Made by a program: the position numbers and the translations under genes. From Lyophyllum atratum (Eukaryota > Basidiomycota > Agaricomycetes > Agaricales > Lyophyllaceae), in NCBI GenBank assembly GCA_014905825.1, contig JACGCN010000012.1, positions 558,001 to 622,000 of the forward strand: a stretch of DNA of 64,000 nt. Reading direction: 5' to 3'. The notes beneath the pieces are model-generated. The model was not told the DNA's origin and did not search any database. It saw nothing but the letters and a program-made list of their open reading frames with translations. Shown here piece after piece: positions 23,923 to 33,411 of the stretch; the stretch's first letter is position 1; each line of letters starts with the position of its first letter.

Positions 23923-25986
23923 CTAATCATCATCAGACTGAGATATAGAGATGACACTCGCAGCACGCTTCATTCTCTTCCTCGTCGCCTTGATATCAGC
24001 TCCCTTGGCAGGGTTGTTGGCCATAAACGTTGACCACAGACCATCGACGGTGCGGTCGGCCGCAATTGCACGGTCGCGTTCATCTGGTGGGGCCGCCAAC
24101 CAGCGGGCCTGGTGTTCGTAGAATGTGGAACTGCTAAACTTGAGGCCGTAGAGCATGTTGAATACGGACCCCTTTGTCGTCCCCTTAGGCGCCGTTCTCA
24201 GCGCATCGAAGCCCTTGACGACGTCAACGGCATAAAAGTCAGCAGGCCATCGACGTATCAAGGAGATGCCGGGCTCAGGCTTGATGGACTGAAACTCAGG
24301 GGAAGGAGATGCAGTGTAACGAGAGTTGAGGGAGGAGAAAGACATGAAGGAGGCCTCACGCGAGCCCTCGCGTTTGACTGTCGGAAGCAAAAGTAGTCGA
24401 CCCCCGCAGTCGGAATCAGAGGAGATCTCGATGATCTCTGGAGCAGAGATCTCACGCCGGGTGGAGGGTGCAGTAGCTGGCACTAGCTCCTTCTCAGAGC
24501 CAGACGTCACCTCCAAGATCGACGTTGCTCTCTGCTTTCCCTTTCCCTTTGACTTCTGTTCATGTCGAGCGCGTTTCGTGGGTCGTGTCGTGTAGTTCGT
24601 AACCTCAAAAGGAGGTGTGTGGGCCATCGCAGCATTAGAAAGTGGTGTAGAGAACGGTGTGTGGGATGTCGTCGGAAGTGAAGGGGTACGGATCGCATGA
24701 CGGTCTTCAAAGTTCTTCATTTGGCGTTGAGCTTCTTTTCGTTTTACGTAGGCACGCTCAGCGGGGAGATTGGTGCGTATATCGGCAGGAGTATGCGGGG
24801 GATGTAGATGCACCGCAAAGTCGCGGCATGTGGTCACAAGCGATGACCTCAGAAAGATGCGAGACCCTCGCTCTACCAAAATGACGTGGTTCGTGTTGGC
24901 GTTCGCCCAAACACCAAGCCCGTCGCGATAGACCTGGATAGAGGAGGCGGGCACAGCCCCAAGCCCGATGCATGCAAGGACTTCCTGGGAGATGATAAAA
25001 TGCGGCCAGGAGAACCCGTCCTGTACCTCGGTGACAGCAGGGGGTGCATCGTTCTACTCAGACCAGTTAGTTTGGCTTTAATGAAAGTCGAGCGATCGTA
25101 CCTCATTCCACCCATAGACGACCACGGTCTGGTTGTGTCGGCGAATGCTCTCAATGCGGAGTTCGTCCTCGCGACGTCGAGCCTCCCGTAATGACATTTC
25201 AGTCTCTACCTGGCTGGTAAAGATCGGAGCCATGTGGGATGAGTATGTTGGGTGAGGTCGTGGGTCTATCACAGTGGCTGCTAGCTGGTGGACACCGGCG
25301 GGCGGCATGCTAGAGGGACCAGGTGTCACGTTTCGCTGGGCTACCGGAGGTGTTGAGAGGAGGGTCCTGTCCAGGAGTGTGTCCGCAGGGGCAGGGGTAC
25401 GTGATGCCATGGATGTGGGAGAGGGTCCAGACGTCTCATTTTGCGATGCTGAGGCGGGTGCAGGGGGAAGGCGGGGTGCTTGAGGCGTAGCAGAGGGTGC
25501 AGAGGGGTGGGGTGTAGATCCAGCGCCACCATGTGCGGGATCGTGACATCCACCTGCCGCTATGCAATGTGATCTGCACATTCGAGTGGTGCAGCCCTTG
25601 CGCAACCGCCCGCTCTTGCAACCCATCTTGGCACACAGCTGCCGGTGTCCAGCTGCCTGCGTTGCTGCCTGTGTTGCTGCGGGCGTTACGGCATCTGGAT
25701 TTGGCGAGGAGGGGGCGCTTGATAACGATTCGAGGTCGCTGGAGCCAGGCGGGGTATGCGTAGGGCTGGTGGGTCCCTTCTCTGTGTGAAACCGGTAGAA
25801 GGAGCACTGGTTCTCCGTAACAGGGTCCACCTGTCTACACTGCAACATAGATGAGCTACGTCGCGGTACCCTGGCTGGGGTTTGACTCACCGATGCGAAA
25901 TATCGCCCTTTGTTCCTGCCTTCCTTCCTCACAACCTGCCACGCTACCTCGCCATGGGTGTAACACTTGACGGGTGGGGGGATCAT
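23923..25986 (-). CDS. KDZ-associated protein with GRF-type zinc finger and second Cys/His cluster
   Basis: Exons 25986-25891, 25839-25102 and 25053-23923 give 1965 nt (654 residues), all in phase. The first intron is 51 nt and in frame, so retention would still be open, but splicing completes the finger. The N-terminus is a GRF-like Zn finger (Cys8-x2-His11, then KGRYFASC33, QC44SFY), a fold known to bind single-stranded nucleic acids. At about residues 110-150 lies a second cluster (LCAKMGCKSG, GCTTRMCRSHC, GGCHDPAHG). The rest is low complexity with basic TKRARHEQKSKGKGKQR, SIM-like EIIEISSDSD, and a conserved-looking C-terminal part (RRWPADFYAVDVVKGFDAL). It is convergent with the transposase inside the same element, so a role in transposition or target choice is inferred. 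No enzyme domain is seen. Confidence 0.75.
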
Positions 25987-26296
25987 GCTGCTTGCTTTCC
26001 ATTAGGCGGGCGCGCTATGAACATGCAGAATAACATACAAAACCGCTGTGAAAAGACTTGAGGATTGACTGGCCCATAAGAAATATTGTAACTGTAGTGC
26101 TAAAGTGCGAAAGAATCAAATCGTGTACCTCGACGTCGACGAGTATGGATATTCACTTACAGATAGATAGAATGTGGTTACTTACTTGTGTATTGTAGGG
26201 AGGCGCGTAGGTGGTTCAACAATGGAGGAGTGGAGGAAGTGAAGAGGCAGCCACGATGCTATCACCAGGTTATGTAATGTTGAATAAAACGAACCG

Positions 26297-26318
26297 CGTT
26301 TTGTACGCGTACAAAACG
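26297..26318. repeat. 22-bp perfect palindrome inside the KDZ right subterminal region
   Basis: The arm CGTTTTGTACG at 26297-26307 is followed immediately by its exact reverse complement. It lies between the accessory gene and the GTCCG-rich terminus, a position suited to a protein-binding site or promoter element of the transposon. There is no second copy near the left end. Confidence 0.6.
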
Positions 26319-26344
26319 TGTAACCTTGGCGTCAACAAAGGAAC

Positions 26345-26425
26345 CGAACAAGTGCTGGGGCGGACTGGAGCGGACCCGGACGGCGGACCCGCGCGGACCG
26401 GCGCGGAATTTCCAAACCCGGGACT
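26345..26425 (-). repeat. Right subterminal repeat of the KDZ element (inverted relative to 21150-21225)
   Basis: The reverse complement aligns with the left end through GTCCCGG, GGAAATTC, several GTCCG(C/G) units and GCA(C/T)TT. This supports assignment as the second element end. The terminal ~25 bases expected beyond it are absent. Confidence 0.65.
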
Positions 26426-26517
26426 TTCACCGGATTTGGGCCGGGTTTCGAGTTGGGTTTGAGTCGAATCGAGCGCGAAAACCGTTCAACTTTGATCACA
26501 AAAGGCTGAAATCTGGT

Positions 26518-26691
26518 CTATGTGTAGGAGATCGCGCGGAGGCGATGTATCATGTTAGATGTGGACAGTAACACTACAAACAATATATCTATTGTGAGTT
26601 TGTATGCTGTTGCTGTGTTTTGGGGAAAGGACCTTTAGCTCGAAACATCGACCTGAATCTGTGAAGAAACGGTCCGCAATGAGCTGCGATT
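26518..26691. repeat. Direct repeat copy 1 at the 3' end of the YR retroelement
   Basis: It is near-identical to 26934-27115 from CTATGTGTAGGAGATCG to GAGCTGCGATT. It differs by a few substitutions and lacks 9 bases (GAAGGTCC region) found in copy 2. Confidence 0.85.
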
Positions 26692-26832
26692 GGGCGGGCG
26701 GGCCAATCCAGCTCCATCAGAAAGCAAGTCTGATGCGTCGAGCAGGCGAGACGGCTGGAAATAGGGAGTGGCGGGCGGGTGCAAAAAGGAATCGTGATGC
26801 ACGATTTCGAGTGACTGAGTGAGCTTTCCTGT

Positions 26833-26864
26833 GGTGGCGGGCAGCAAAGCGGGTGCCCGCCACC
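26833..26864. repeat. 11-bp-stem hairpin between the two direct repeats
   Basis: GGTGGCGGGCA at 26833-26843 pairs with TGCCCGCCACC at 26854-26864 around a 10-nt loop. It is GC-rich and stable, lying in the spacer of the split repeat. Confidence 0.6.
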
Positions 26865-26933
26865 GACGCTTACTCATCACGTAGACCCTCTTTTCGGATC
26901 ACCCTCGTTCCTCGGGTTCTCCGAAAACATCAT

Positions 26934-27115
26934 CTATGTGTAGGAGATCGCGCGGAGGCGATGTATCATGTTAGATGTGGACAGTAACACTACAAACAAT
27001 GGATCTATCGTGAGTTTGTATGCTGTTGCTGTGTTTTGGGGAAAGGACCGAAGGTCCTTTAGCTCGAAACATCGACCTGAATCTGTGAAGAAACGGTCCG
27101 CAATGAGCTGCGATT
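26934..27115. repeat. Direct repeat copy 2 at the 3' end of the YR retroelement
   Basis: Second copy of the 26518-26691 repeat, 182 bp, in the same orientation. Together with the spacer they resemble the split direct repeats of Ngaro/PAT-type elements. Confidence 0.85.
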
Positions 27116-27192
27116 CCCAATACCTTTGAGGAGCGCCGCGACGCGTCGAGCGAAGCGCGGACCCCCACAGACCAAAAGGAGCGGAACGTACA

Positions 27193-28350
27193 TTATCGTA
27201 CCCGGGGCAGGGCCACTGTCACCCGTGTGAACTCCTCAAACACTGGGGTGTCCTGGAGGTATGGTGCCAGAATGACGGCGTGCTTTCGCAGGTACACTTC
27301 AAAGGTGTCACTGCTCCATCGACCCATGACTTTGACAACTGCGAGGGGAACTCCCCGAAGGAGGTACTCCAATACTGACCCGATCCAGATGCCGTGGAAG
27401 CGCAGGATTTCCATTCCCAGCTCGTCGGCAATGGCGTTAAGGCGTCTCGTGAAGGTGGTGCGGGTCAGCGGCCGTTGTGATTTCCCATGGCGATAGGCGA
27501 ACAGATGTGTCCCGTCGGCGAGGTCGTTAACCCGAAGGTGGTGAGCTAACGCTTCCTCCGGGTCGCATGGTCCCTCCTGACGTGCAAAGTAGAGTTCTTC
27601 CCCCTCTGGAGACACCTTCGTACGTGGAACGAAGAGGATGGTGACCTCATTGCCTTGTCGATCCTGGCCTCTGCGCATGTCGCTCCGCTTAATATGGATG
27701 GCGGGGTCGAATGCTTTCAGGTTCTCAAGCACGAATTCACCCAAGCGTGCTGTCGAGAAGAACGCACACTGGAAGCAGGCCCTAATGGAAGCGTCGACGG
27801 GGTCATCGGGGTTGAGACGCGAGCAGAGCCTCGCCATTAGATCCACTGTGAACGGCTCCCTCTTTTGAGCGCTTCGACTCCGGTGGTGCCAGCCTCTTCG
27901 CGCCATCCAGTGCGGCCTGTACCTCGGTCGGGGTCATGGCCCATGGTGCACCATGCAATGTGTGCCATGCCTGCACCCCATACAAGCTGTTAACCAGAGC
28001 TGTCCCTGAATACGAGCCTGTACATGCTGCCAGAAAAGATAAGACGAGGTTTGGATGTGCTGGGCACCGCTCCGAGTCGGGTACACCCCGCAGATCACAG
28101 AAGATGTGATACACCAGCAGACCTGAGCCATATGTCTCTCTGGTTCCATGTGACCAGGATGCGGAGATGACGTTGAGGACTCGTACCAGGTCCTGCTCTG
28201 TCATGGCTTGATCCGAATTGAGCTGACGTGCTGCGAGCGGCGTCCACAGCAAAAGACGGTCTCTCGCAAGACAATGGGGTCGGAGGGAGGATGGGAAAGG
28301 CGCCAGATCAGCCTTGTAAGGCCTTGGGCGCCCCAACGTCAGGGGTGATG
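27193..28350 (-). pseudogene. Tyrosine recombinase of the YR retroelement, frameshifted, catalytic Arg lost
   Basis: The C-terminal part (27906-27193) contains FSTARLGEF with the first catalytic Arg, then FHGIWIGSVLEYLLRGVP, VVKVMGRWSSDTFEVYLRKH with the Tyr nucleophile. Related agaricomycete enzymes read HGIRIG here, so the second catalytic Arg appears replaced by Trp (one CGG to TGG change). The N-terminal core-binding part lies upstream in another frame (ASWSHGTRETYGSGLLVYHIFCD, NLVLSFLAACTGSYSGTALVN), with a frameshift at about 27868. Such enzymes integrate circular retroelement DNA. This copy should be inactive. Confidence 0.8.
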
Positions 28351-28379
28351 GTAAAGCAGCGCCGAATCTCGGTACACCG

Positions 28380-29315
28380 TTAAGTCTCCCATTCGATCTC
28401 GTCGATGGATCGCTCCTCCCGGAACCTCTCACCGTTGAAACGCTCGCGTGCCCGAGTGTCATGGAGGGAGGAGTTGATAATCCGGGCTGTGGCTGGCGGG
28501 TATTTGCCCTCCCGCAAGAGCTGAAGCTCTGTTGGGGTGTACGGCTCGGTTGCATCGACAAGGAACCGGTCAAGCCCATCTGGTAGTTCCACCGGGGGGA
28601 GGAGAAGATGTCGGGGAGGGAATTTCCCTCGAGAGGGGGCATCCGCTGGGTTGTAGGCGCTCGGTACGTAGGCTGAATGGAAGTGCCCGGTTCGACCCTC
28701 ATTCTCAAGGAAGCTGTGGAGGCGACGAAATACCCCATTGACGGCCGTGTTACGGCTTCGACCATTCCACCATCCCTCAACCACTCCTTGGTTGTCCCCA
28801 TGGACTCTGTGGTGTTCCGCTGGGTCGCTGGTGGCAACGAGAGCATGGATGAGGAGCTCGAATCCAATGGCCTCCGCCCACTGGATATCACGCTTGCCAT
28901 CGAGGGTCTGCCAGCCTGGTACCAAGCGCCACGCGTGCCAGAAGCCTCCCAGGATAATGGCGACGCCAATTCCAGAACTGGCGTCGGAGAATGCGCCAAT
29001 ATCGGAGAGAAAGACGGGGCGAGGGATGGGATGCTTCCAGGTTGACCGGAGCGTAGCCACCTACCAGTCAAGGTCTGATGATACTCCTTGAGGTGGGTGG
29101 TATGGAACGAAAGGACGGTCACTGCCCCCTCGGAGCATGGTCTCCAGGTTGGTGAGGTAAGCTCGTCCTGCAGAGTAGACCAACGAGGCATGGAGGAGTT
29201 TGCCATAGAGCCTCTGAACGTCCCGGAGGTCACGGGTGGAGTGAACGCGCCATTCCTCAATGGCCGCCAGGTATTTCTCGGCCTTTCCTTCTCCCAGAGA
29301 AACTGAGAGCGCCTC
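28380..29315 (-). pseudogene. RT C-terminal and RNase H region of the YR retroelement, one nonsense codon
   Basis: Reading from 29315 downward: a reverse-transcriptase connection segment (KYLAAIEEWRVHSTRDLRDV, RLYGKLLHASLV), then an in-frame TAG at 29061 where family members have Trp (DLDW-stop-VATLRS), then an RNase H domain with FSDASSGIGVAIILGGFW (Asp), RDIQWAEAIGFELLIHAL (Glu), HRVHGDNQGVVEGWW (Asp) and SAYNPADAPSRG. The N-terminal RT palm is missing because of truncation at the Harbinger junction. Confidence 0.78.
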
Positions 29316-30460
29316 TAAGGATGACCCAGTCTTCCATAACAACTCCAACAACTCTCAGATGCCCGTCGAAAAAACAGGCCGTGATTGCTCTATATGGCTT
29401 TGGGCATTATGGCAATGCTGCTAGTACGATGAAGGTTGCTCTTCAGTTTGGTGTTGGCTACGGTACAGTCAAGCTTGTGACAAACCGCGTCCTTGCTGCC
29501 TGCTGCTAGGAACGATTCCGCAGCTCCGCTCTGCAATGGGCAAGTCCTGCAGCCAAAGAGGAGGCAAAGCAGTGGGTGGAAGAGAATTCATGTCCTGCAT
29601 GGCGGAATGGTTGGCTGATGGTTGATGGCACACTCGTTCCTTTGTATCGACAACCTGCCTTCTTTGGAAACACTTGGTTTGATCGCAAGTCAAACTATTC
29701 TTTAAATCTTCAGGCAAGTTATTTGTTGTCATCCCTCGTGCAGAATTTTTTGTTCACCAGTTTTCTCTCAGCTCATATCTACACCTGATCTGCGTATCCT
29801 TGATTATGGTGTCGGGCTACCAGGAAGTCAGCATGACGCCAGTGCATGTCAACGAACGCGAATACCTCAAGAGCATGAGTCACTTCTGGAAGATGGAGAA
29901 TGGGTATGGGCCGACTCTGCTTACCCCCTGCAGACGTGGTGCCAGGCACCATACAAAAAGTTCGTTTCTATCGACTACTCATTTCTCGCATCTAATAAAC
30001 AGCTCTAAGGCCAGAGAAGGATACACCTGAGAATACAACTCACAACTATCATGTATCGAAAGTTCGCATTCGGTCCGAGCACTGTGTCGGGTTTCTAAAA
30101 AGGCGGTGGTCCTCGTTGCATGGACTTCGTGTCAAGATCGACAGCAGTGAAGGACTGCAGTACGCTTGCCTCTGGATCACAGCATGCATTCATCTCCATG
30201 CATTTGCTATGAACCACGAGGACAACGAATTCTATTCACGAGATAAGTTCTTTAAACAGGGGTGGAAATACATTAAGAAGCAGAAACGACGGGAGGCAAA
30301 GTGGAGAAGGCAAAGGAGGGCTCAGAATGCAGAAGAAGAGGCTGAGAGGGAGGATGCTCGTGAGGTGGACCTACCAAAGGGAAAGATCAAACGGGAGGAG
30401 TTAAAGGAACAGCTATTTGAGTATATATGTACTAGACAAATTATACGTATAGGGTATTAG
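29315..30460 (+). pseudogene. Harbinger-type DDE transposase, 5'-truncated with frameshift and stop
   Basis: Coding resumes inside the retroelement junction with VFHNNSNNSQMPVEK, an N-terminal motif of this transposase family. An extra A in the A-run at about 29372-29377 shifts the frame (QAVIALYGFGHYGNAAS follows), and a TAG at 29507-29509 precedes ERFRSSALQW. Exons thereafter are up to 29713, 29772-29959 and 30010-30460; the first of these introns has a consensus GC donor (CAG|GCAAGT). The DDE core is visible: GWLMVDGTLVPLYRQPAFFG (D), LDYGVGLPGSQHDASAW (D), VWADSAYPLQTW and VRIRSEHCVGFLKRRW (E), then a Lys/Arg/Glu-rich tail. It would excise and insert the element, but the damage argues it is non-functional. 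Confidence 0.8.
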
Positions 30461-30487
30461 AAAGACGCATACTTGTAATGACGATGA

Positions 30488-31931
30488 CTAGGTGAGGTTC
30501 GGGTCAAAGTTCCACGAGGGCGGTGGCTGGCTGGGCTGCATGAACGGGGCTGGTGGAGCGTGGAGAGGTAGCATAGTTCCAGCAGTAGAATGACGCAGAC
30601 ATTCAAGCTGGAGCTGGCGATCCAGCATCGGGAGCTCATGAGCGCGCTGGGCTTCACCTTGAAGACGTTGATGCTCGAGCCGAGCAAGCTCGAGCTCAAG
30701 CTCGGACTTGCGCTTGATCTTCTCCTTGTGCATAGATCCACGTGTCTTCTCCTCATACTTGATACGCGCAATCTTGACTGCCGTATCGCGGCTCGCGGAA
30801 GTCAGATTGGTGACCATGTCATGGATACCTTTCCGCTTCTGGCCTGTCGATTTTCCAGCATTCGCTGCCTTGAGAGGCTGCGAGGGGGTCACTGGCGTCT
30901 TGATATCCAAATCGGAGTCGCTCAAGCTGTCGTCGGAATGGTCGGACAGGGTCTTCACACTGTCAGAACCAGAGTCGTGCTCGATGTCCCATTTTGGTGA
31001 CGTGCGAGAGGCCTTACAAACATCATTAATATACTGGGCCTTGTAATGGCGAATGACCCACCTTGCCATGGCGCCCGAGCATGTTGAGGTTGATAGATGG
31101 TGTCGTACTGTTAGCGATGGCGGATTTGTCGACGATGGGACTCATTCCCATGAGCTTGTGCATCCGCTTGTACCATGGGAACTTGGCCAGGATTTTCTCT
31201 GGGTGCGATGAATGAAACCACAGTTGAAAAGAAGAAGGAGGTGACGTACTGTGGATGTTATCAATTTCACTACCCTCGACAATCTCATCCTCTTTGTCCT
31301 CGTCCATCAGGCCCTGACCCGTCTCAGACATCTCTTTCCGGTGAGTGGTATAACCCCGTTTCAACCTGTAACACAAGATGCTGTTAGCTTATGGCTGAAG
31401 TGAGAAATGAGAGTAGTACTCACGCGTTGATACGATTCTTCACAACATCTTTGAGTTGTTCGATGTCGTCTTCCGAAAATGCCGCGAAACGGGCATCAGG
31501 TGTCGACGGGTCAAGAAAGAGTTTCCGTGCAATGGTACAGCAGTGTTCCTTATGTCCTTTACCCCCACCTGAGTTGTTCTCTGTGTCACCCTTGTCGAAG
31601 CCAAATGCGATCAGAAGAGCCGGACTGGCCTCGATGATGCTGATGAGAGTGAACGAGAGATCCTCGTTCTCTTTTGTGGTCCAGCTGAGACAAACATTAG
31701 TTGTAAAGGCCTACGAAAAATGATTACGACATACGAAACTGCAGGGGCGCGACGCTTAGCCTTTCCCTTGGCCTTGTTGCCCTTAGGGTCCTTGTTTTCC
31801 TTGTCCTCGGCCTTCGCAGATTTCGATTTTCTTGTACCCTTCTTGGCCTTCTTTGTCTCATTGGCTTCGGCAATCATGAGTCGTGCCTGGAGGAGTTCTT
31901 TTTCGGAGTGTGTAGTTGGAGACTTAGGCAT
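30488..31931 (-). CDS. Harbinger-associated SANT/Myb-like DNA-binding protein, intact
   Basis: Five exons, 31931-31735, 31684-31424, 31365-31250, 31198-31062 and 31012-30488, join in phase to 1236 nt (411 residues). The N-terminus is basic (KKAKKGTRKSKSAK), followed by a Trp-led trihelix/SANT-like region (SWTTKENEDLSFTLISIIE) and KNRINALKRGYTTHRKEM. Mid-protein has ILAKFPWYKRMHKLMGMSP and a Ser/Asp acidic stretch (DSVKTLSDHSDDSLSDSDLD). The C-terminal half is a coiled coil (YEEKTRGSMHKEKIKRKSELELELARLEHQR written in parts) ending in a Pro-rich tail. Harbinger elements encode a second protein of this kind that brings the transposase to the terminal repeats and into the nucleus. It is convergent with the broken transposase. 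The exact fold is inferred. Confidence 0.75.
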
Positions 31932-32139
31932 ACTAGAAGTCTACGCGCGACGCGACGAGCGGCTTGGACACGGTCGTTCTACACGCAACAACAACAAAGT
32001 TGTTTACAACTCCGACACACCCGCCGATCCGTGCCGGGCAAATCCAGCTGAAATCAGTCGTGAAATCAGTGACCCCAAAGCCCTGGTTTTCAAGGCTGAG
32101 GGTCTCAAATCCGACTCGAAAACTGGCCCAAAACCGGCC

Positions 32140-32160
32140 CAAATCCGCTACTGTGTAATA
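32140..32160 (-). repeat. Right copy of 21-bp terminal inverted repeat
   Basis: Exact reverse complement of 21119-21139; it ends the Harbinger-type element at 32160. Confidence 0.85.
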
Positions 32161-33012
32161 ACCTATTACCAGGATTGAATTTATGATATCTTCAACATTT
32201 ATCTCTCGGTAGAATTTTGATTGTAAATATTTCGGATTTCATCCCAGTGAAGCGGCAGATGATAAAGGGAATGAATGATGATCTTATTCAAAATACAATC
32301 CAACGTGTTGCCAACGTGGTAGGTCCTTAACAGTTGTTGAGCACGGTGAGGTCTGTTTTTGGCAGTTAGAACGTCGAGGGTTGTGGCCGGGGTCCCTGCT
32401 GGTCCCTGATCTGTTCAGACCGTGACCCTCCATGTTCATGTTCATGGACTATGTACCACGATGACGACTAATGGCACGATAAAGCCCATAGACAAGGCGA
32501 GACATACACTGAATCACCTCGCTCTTCTGGTACGCGAACCCGCATGATATCCAATGTTTAGTTAATGTTACCACTAGAGTTTGACTATCGTCGGTATGAA
32601 ACTCTCTGACAAGTGAGTTGCTGTTGAGTTCTGGTCGACTGTAAGCGAAGAGGAGGGGGAGTTTGCTGCTGAACGTTGAGGCTCAAGAGGTGTGTACCTC
32701 AGTACCTGGTCTTGATTTCCCTATTATTACATGCTCCCAACCAACAATATCTCACACAGGCCGAAGGATATGGCGGACCTCCTGGAATTGATACAAAACA
32801 CTTTGCCCTTCCCGAAACCATCCCCATGAAATGATCTCCATCCCGCTCCTGCTCCCGACCAAGCAAGAAGAAGACGCAGATGACGACGAGTGGAACGTCT
32901 CCATGACTGCAGGCACCACCTGTCTCTCCCTCGTGGCCCGCACTGTCCAAGGCACAGTTGTCCCCACCGCGATATCATTCATCAAGCACATCGAAGTCCG
33001 GCACCAGTGCCT
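32161..33012. other. Intergenic, no recognised gene
   Basis: A 69-codon plus frame at 32831-33040 (MISIPLLLPTKQEEDADDDE...) has no family resemblance. It may be a fragment of an unrelated gene broken by the adjacent repeat. Confidence 0.35.
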
Positions 33013-33411
33013 TGGGTCAAATAAATCGGATGAGAACTGAATGTGCTATGGCCAAAACAATTTTGGAACACCGAGTTTGAGTGCAGACTGTACTAAGCAT
33101 CTTAATCAGCTCATATCTCAGTCAGATCTTATCGGATTCTCACGACCCAGGGTTCATCCGGAAGGTAGAAGCATACTCTATATTATCAGTTACATATATA
33201 ACCGGTTATCACGGTTATAACCAGCTTAAGACCGGTTTTCGTAAAACCGGTCAAAACCGGTCATAGAACTGATTGTGACTGATGGTGACTGGTCGCCATT
33301 AGTTCAGTTCGGTTTTTTGGAGTTTTAAGTGTCACATGTGACCGGTTACGGCCCAGCCTTGCCTAATTTGGCAAAAAAACTGGACTTGACCTGACTTTAA
33401 ATCACTAATTG
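33013..33411 (+). repeat. ACCGGT-rich dispersed repeat, copy A
   Basis: It shares most of its length with 43806-44232, 47433-48100 and 51218-51885, which lie in the opposite orientation. It contains many ACCGG/CCGGT motifs (for example ACCGGTTTTCGTAAAACCGGT around 33231-33251, given here as 20+1 bases: ACCGGTTTTCG then TAAAACCGGT) and a 59-codon frame from ATG 33041 that is also open in the other copies. No terminal repeats or target duplication were established. Confidence 0.7.

Larger units (their letters stand above)
21119..26425. mobile_element. KDZ (Kyakuja-Dileera-Zisupton) DNA transposon
   Basis: The element starts with TATTACACAGTAGCGGATTT at 21119, followed by a subterminal array of GTCCGCCCCG-like units (about 21180-21222). 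The reverse complement of 26345-26425 shows the same order (GTCCCGG..., GGAAATTC, repeated GTCCG units), so it is the opposite subterminal region; its own outermost bases are missing or replaced by the adjoining Harbinger end. Inside are two convergent, apparently intact spliced genes: the transposase (+) and a GRF-finger accessory protein (-), 124 bp apart. The KDZ family is known from fungi, where elements often carry accessory DNA-binding or DNA-modifying genes; no TET/JBP oxygenase is present here. Confidence 0.8.
26518..29315 (-). mobile_element. 5'-truncated tyrosine-recombinase retroelement (DIRS/Ngaro-like)
   Basis: Read on the minus strand it holds the last part of a reverse transcriptase region, an RNase H domain and a tyrosine recombinase, then two ~175-bp direct repeats at its 3' end. 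That order (RT-RNase H-YR with split direct repeats) fits DIRS/Ngaro-type elements, not Gypsy or Copia. The 5' side is cut at about 29310-29318, where Harbinger coding sequence resumes. It carries stops and frameshifts and looks dead. Confidence 0.75.
26426..32160. mobile_element. PIF/Harbinger-type DNA transposon, interrupted by a retroelement
   Basis: The right end is at 32160 (terminal repeat 32140-32160). Its inner sequence, CGGATTTGGGCCGG followed by CGAGT(C/T)GG(A/G)TTTGAG, is found inverted at about 26428-26465, so that stretch is the opposite end minus its outermost ~13 bases. Between them are a DDE transposase gene (+, broken) and a SANT/Myb-like gene (-, open), the two-gene layout of Harbinger elements. 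About 2.8 kb (26518-29315) is a foreign tyrosine-recombinase retroelement. The two Harbinger genes are convergent with 27 bp between the stops. Confidence 0.72.

Noticed and set aside
25078..25986. Single uninterrupted 302-codon reading of the GRF gene's first part
   Set aside because: The in-frame 51-nt stretch 25840-25890 has perfect intron ends, and removing it brings the zinc-binding Cys into the GRF spacing.
27193..27906. Crypton DNA transposon as alternative for the tyrosine recombinase
   Set aside because: The recombinase is preceded on the same strand by RNase H and RT segments, so a DIRS/Ngaro-type retroelement explains it better.
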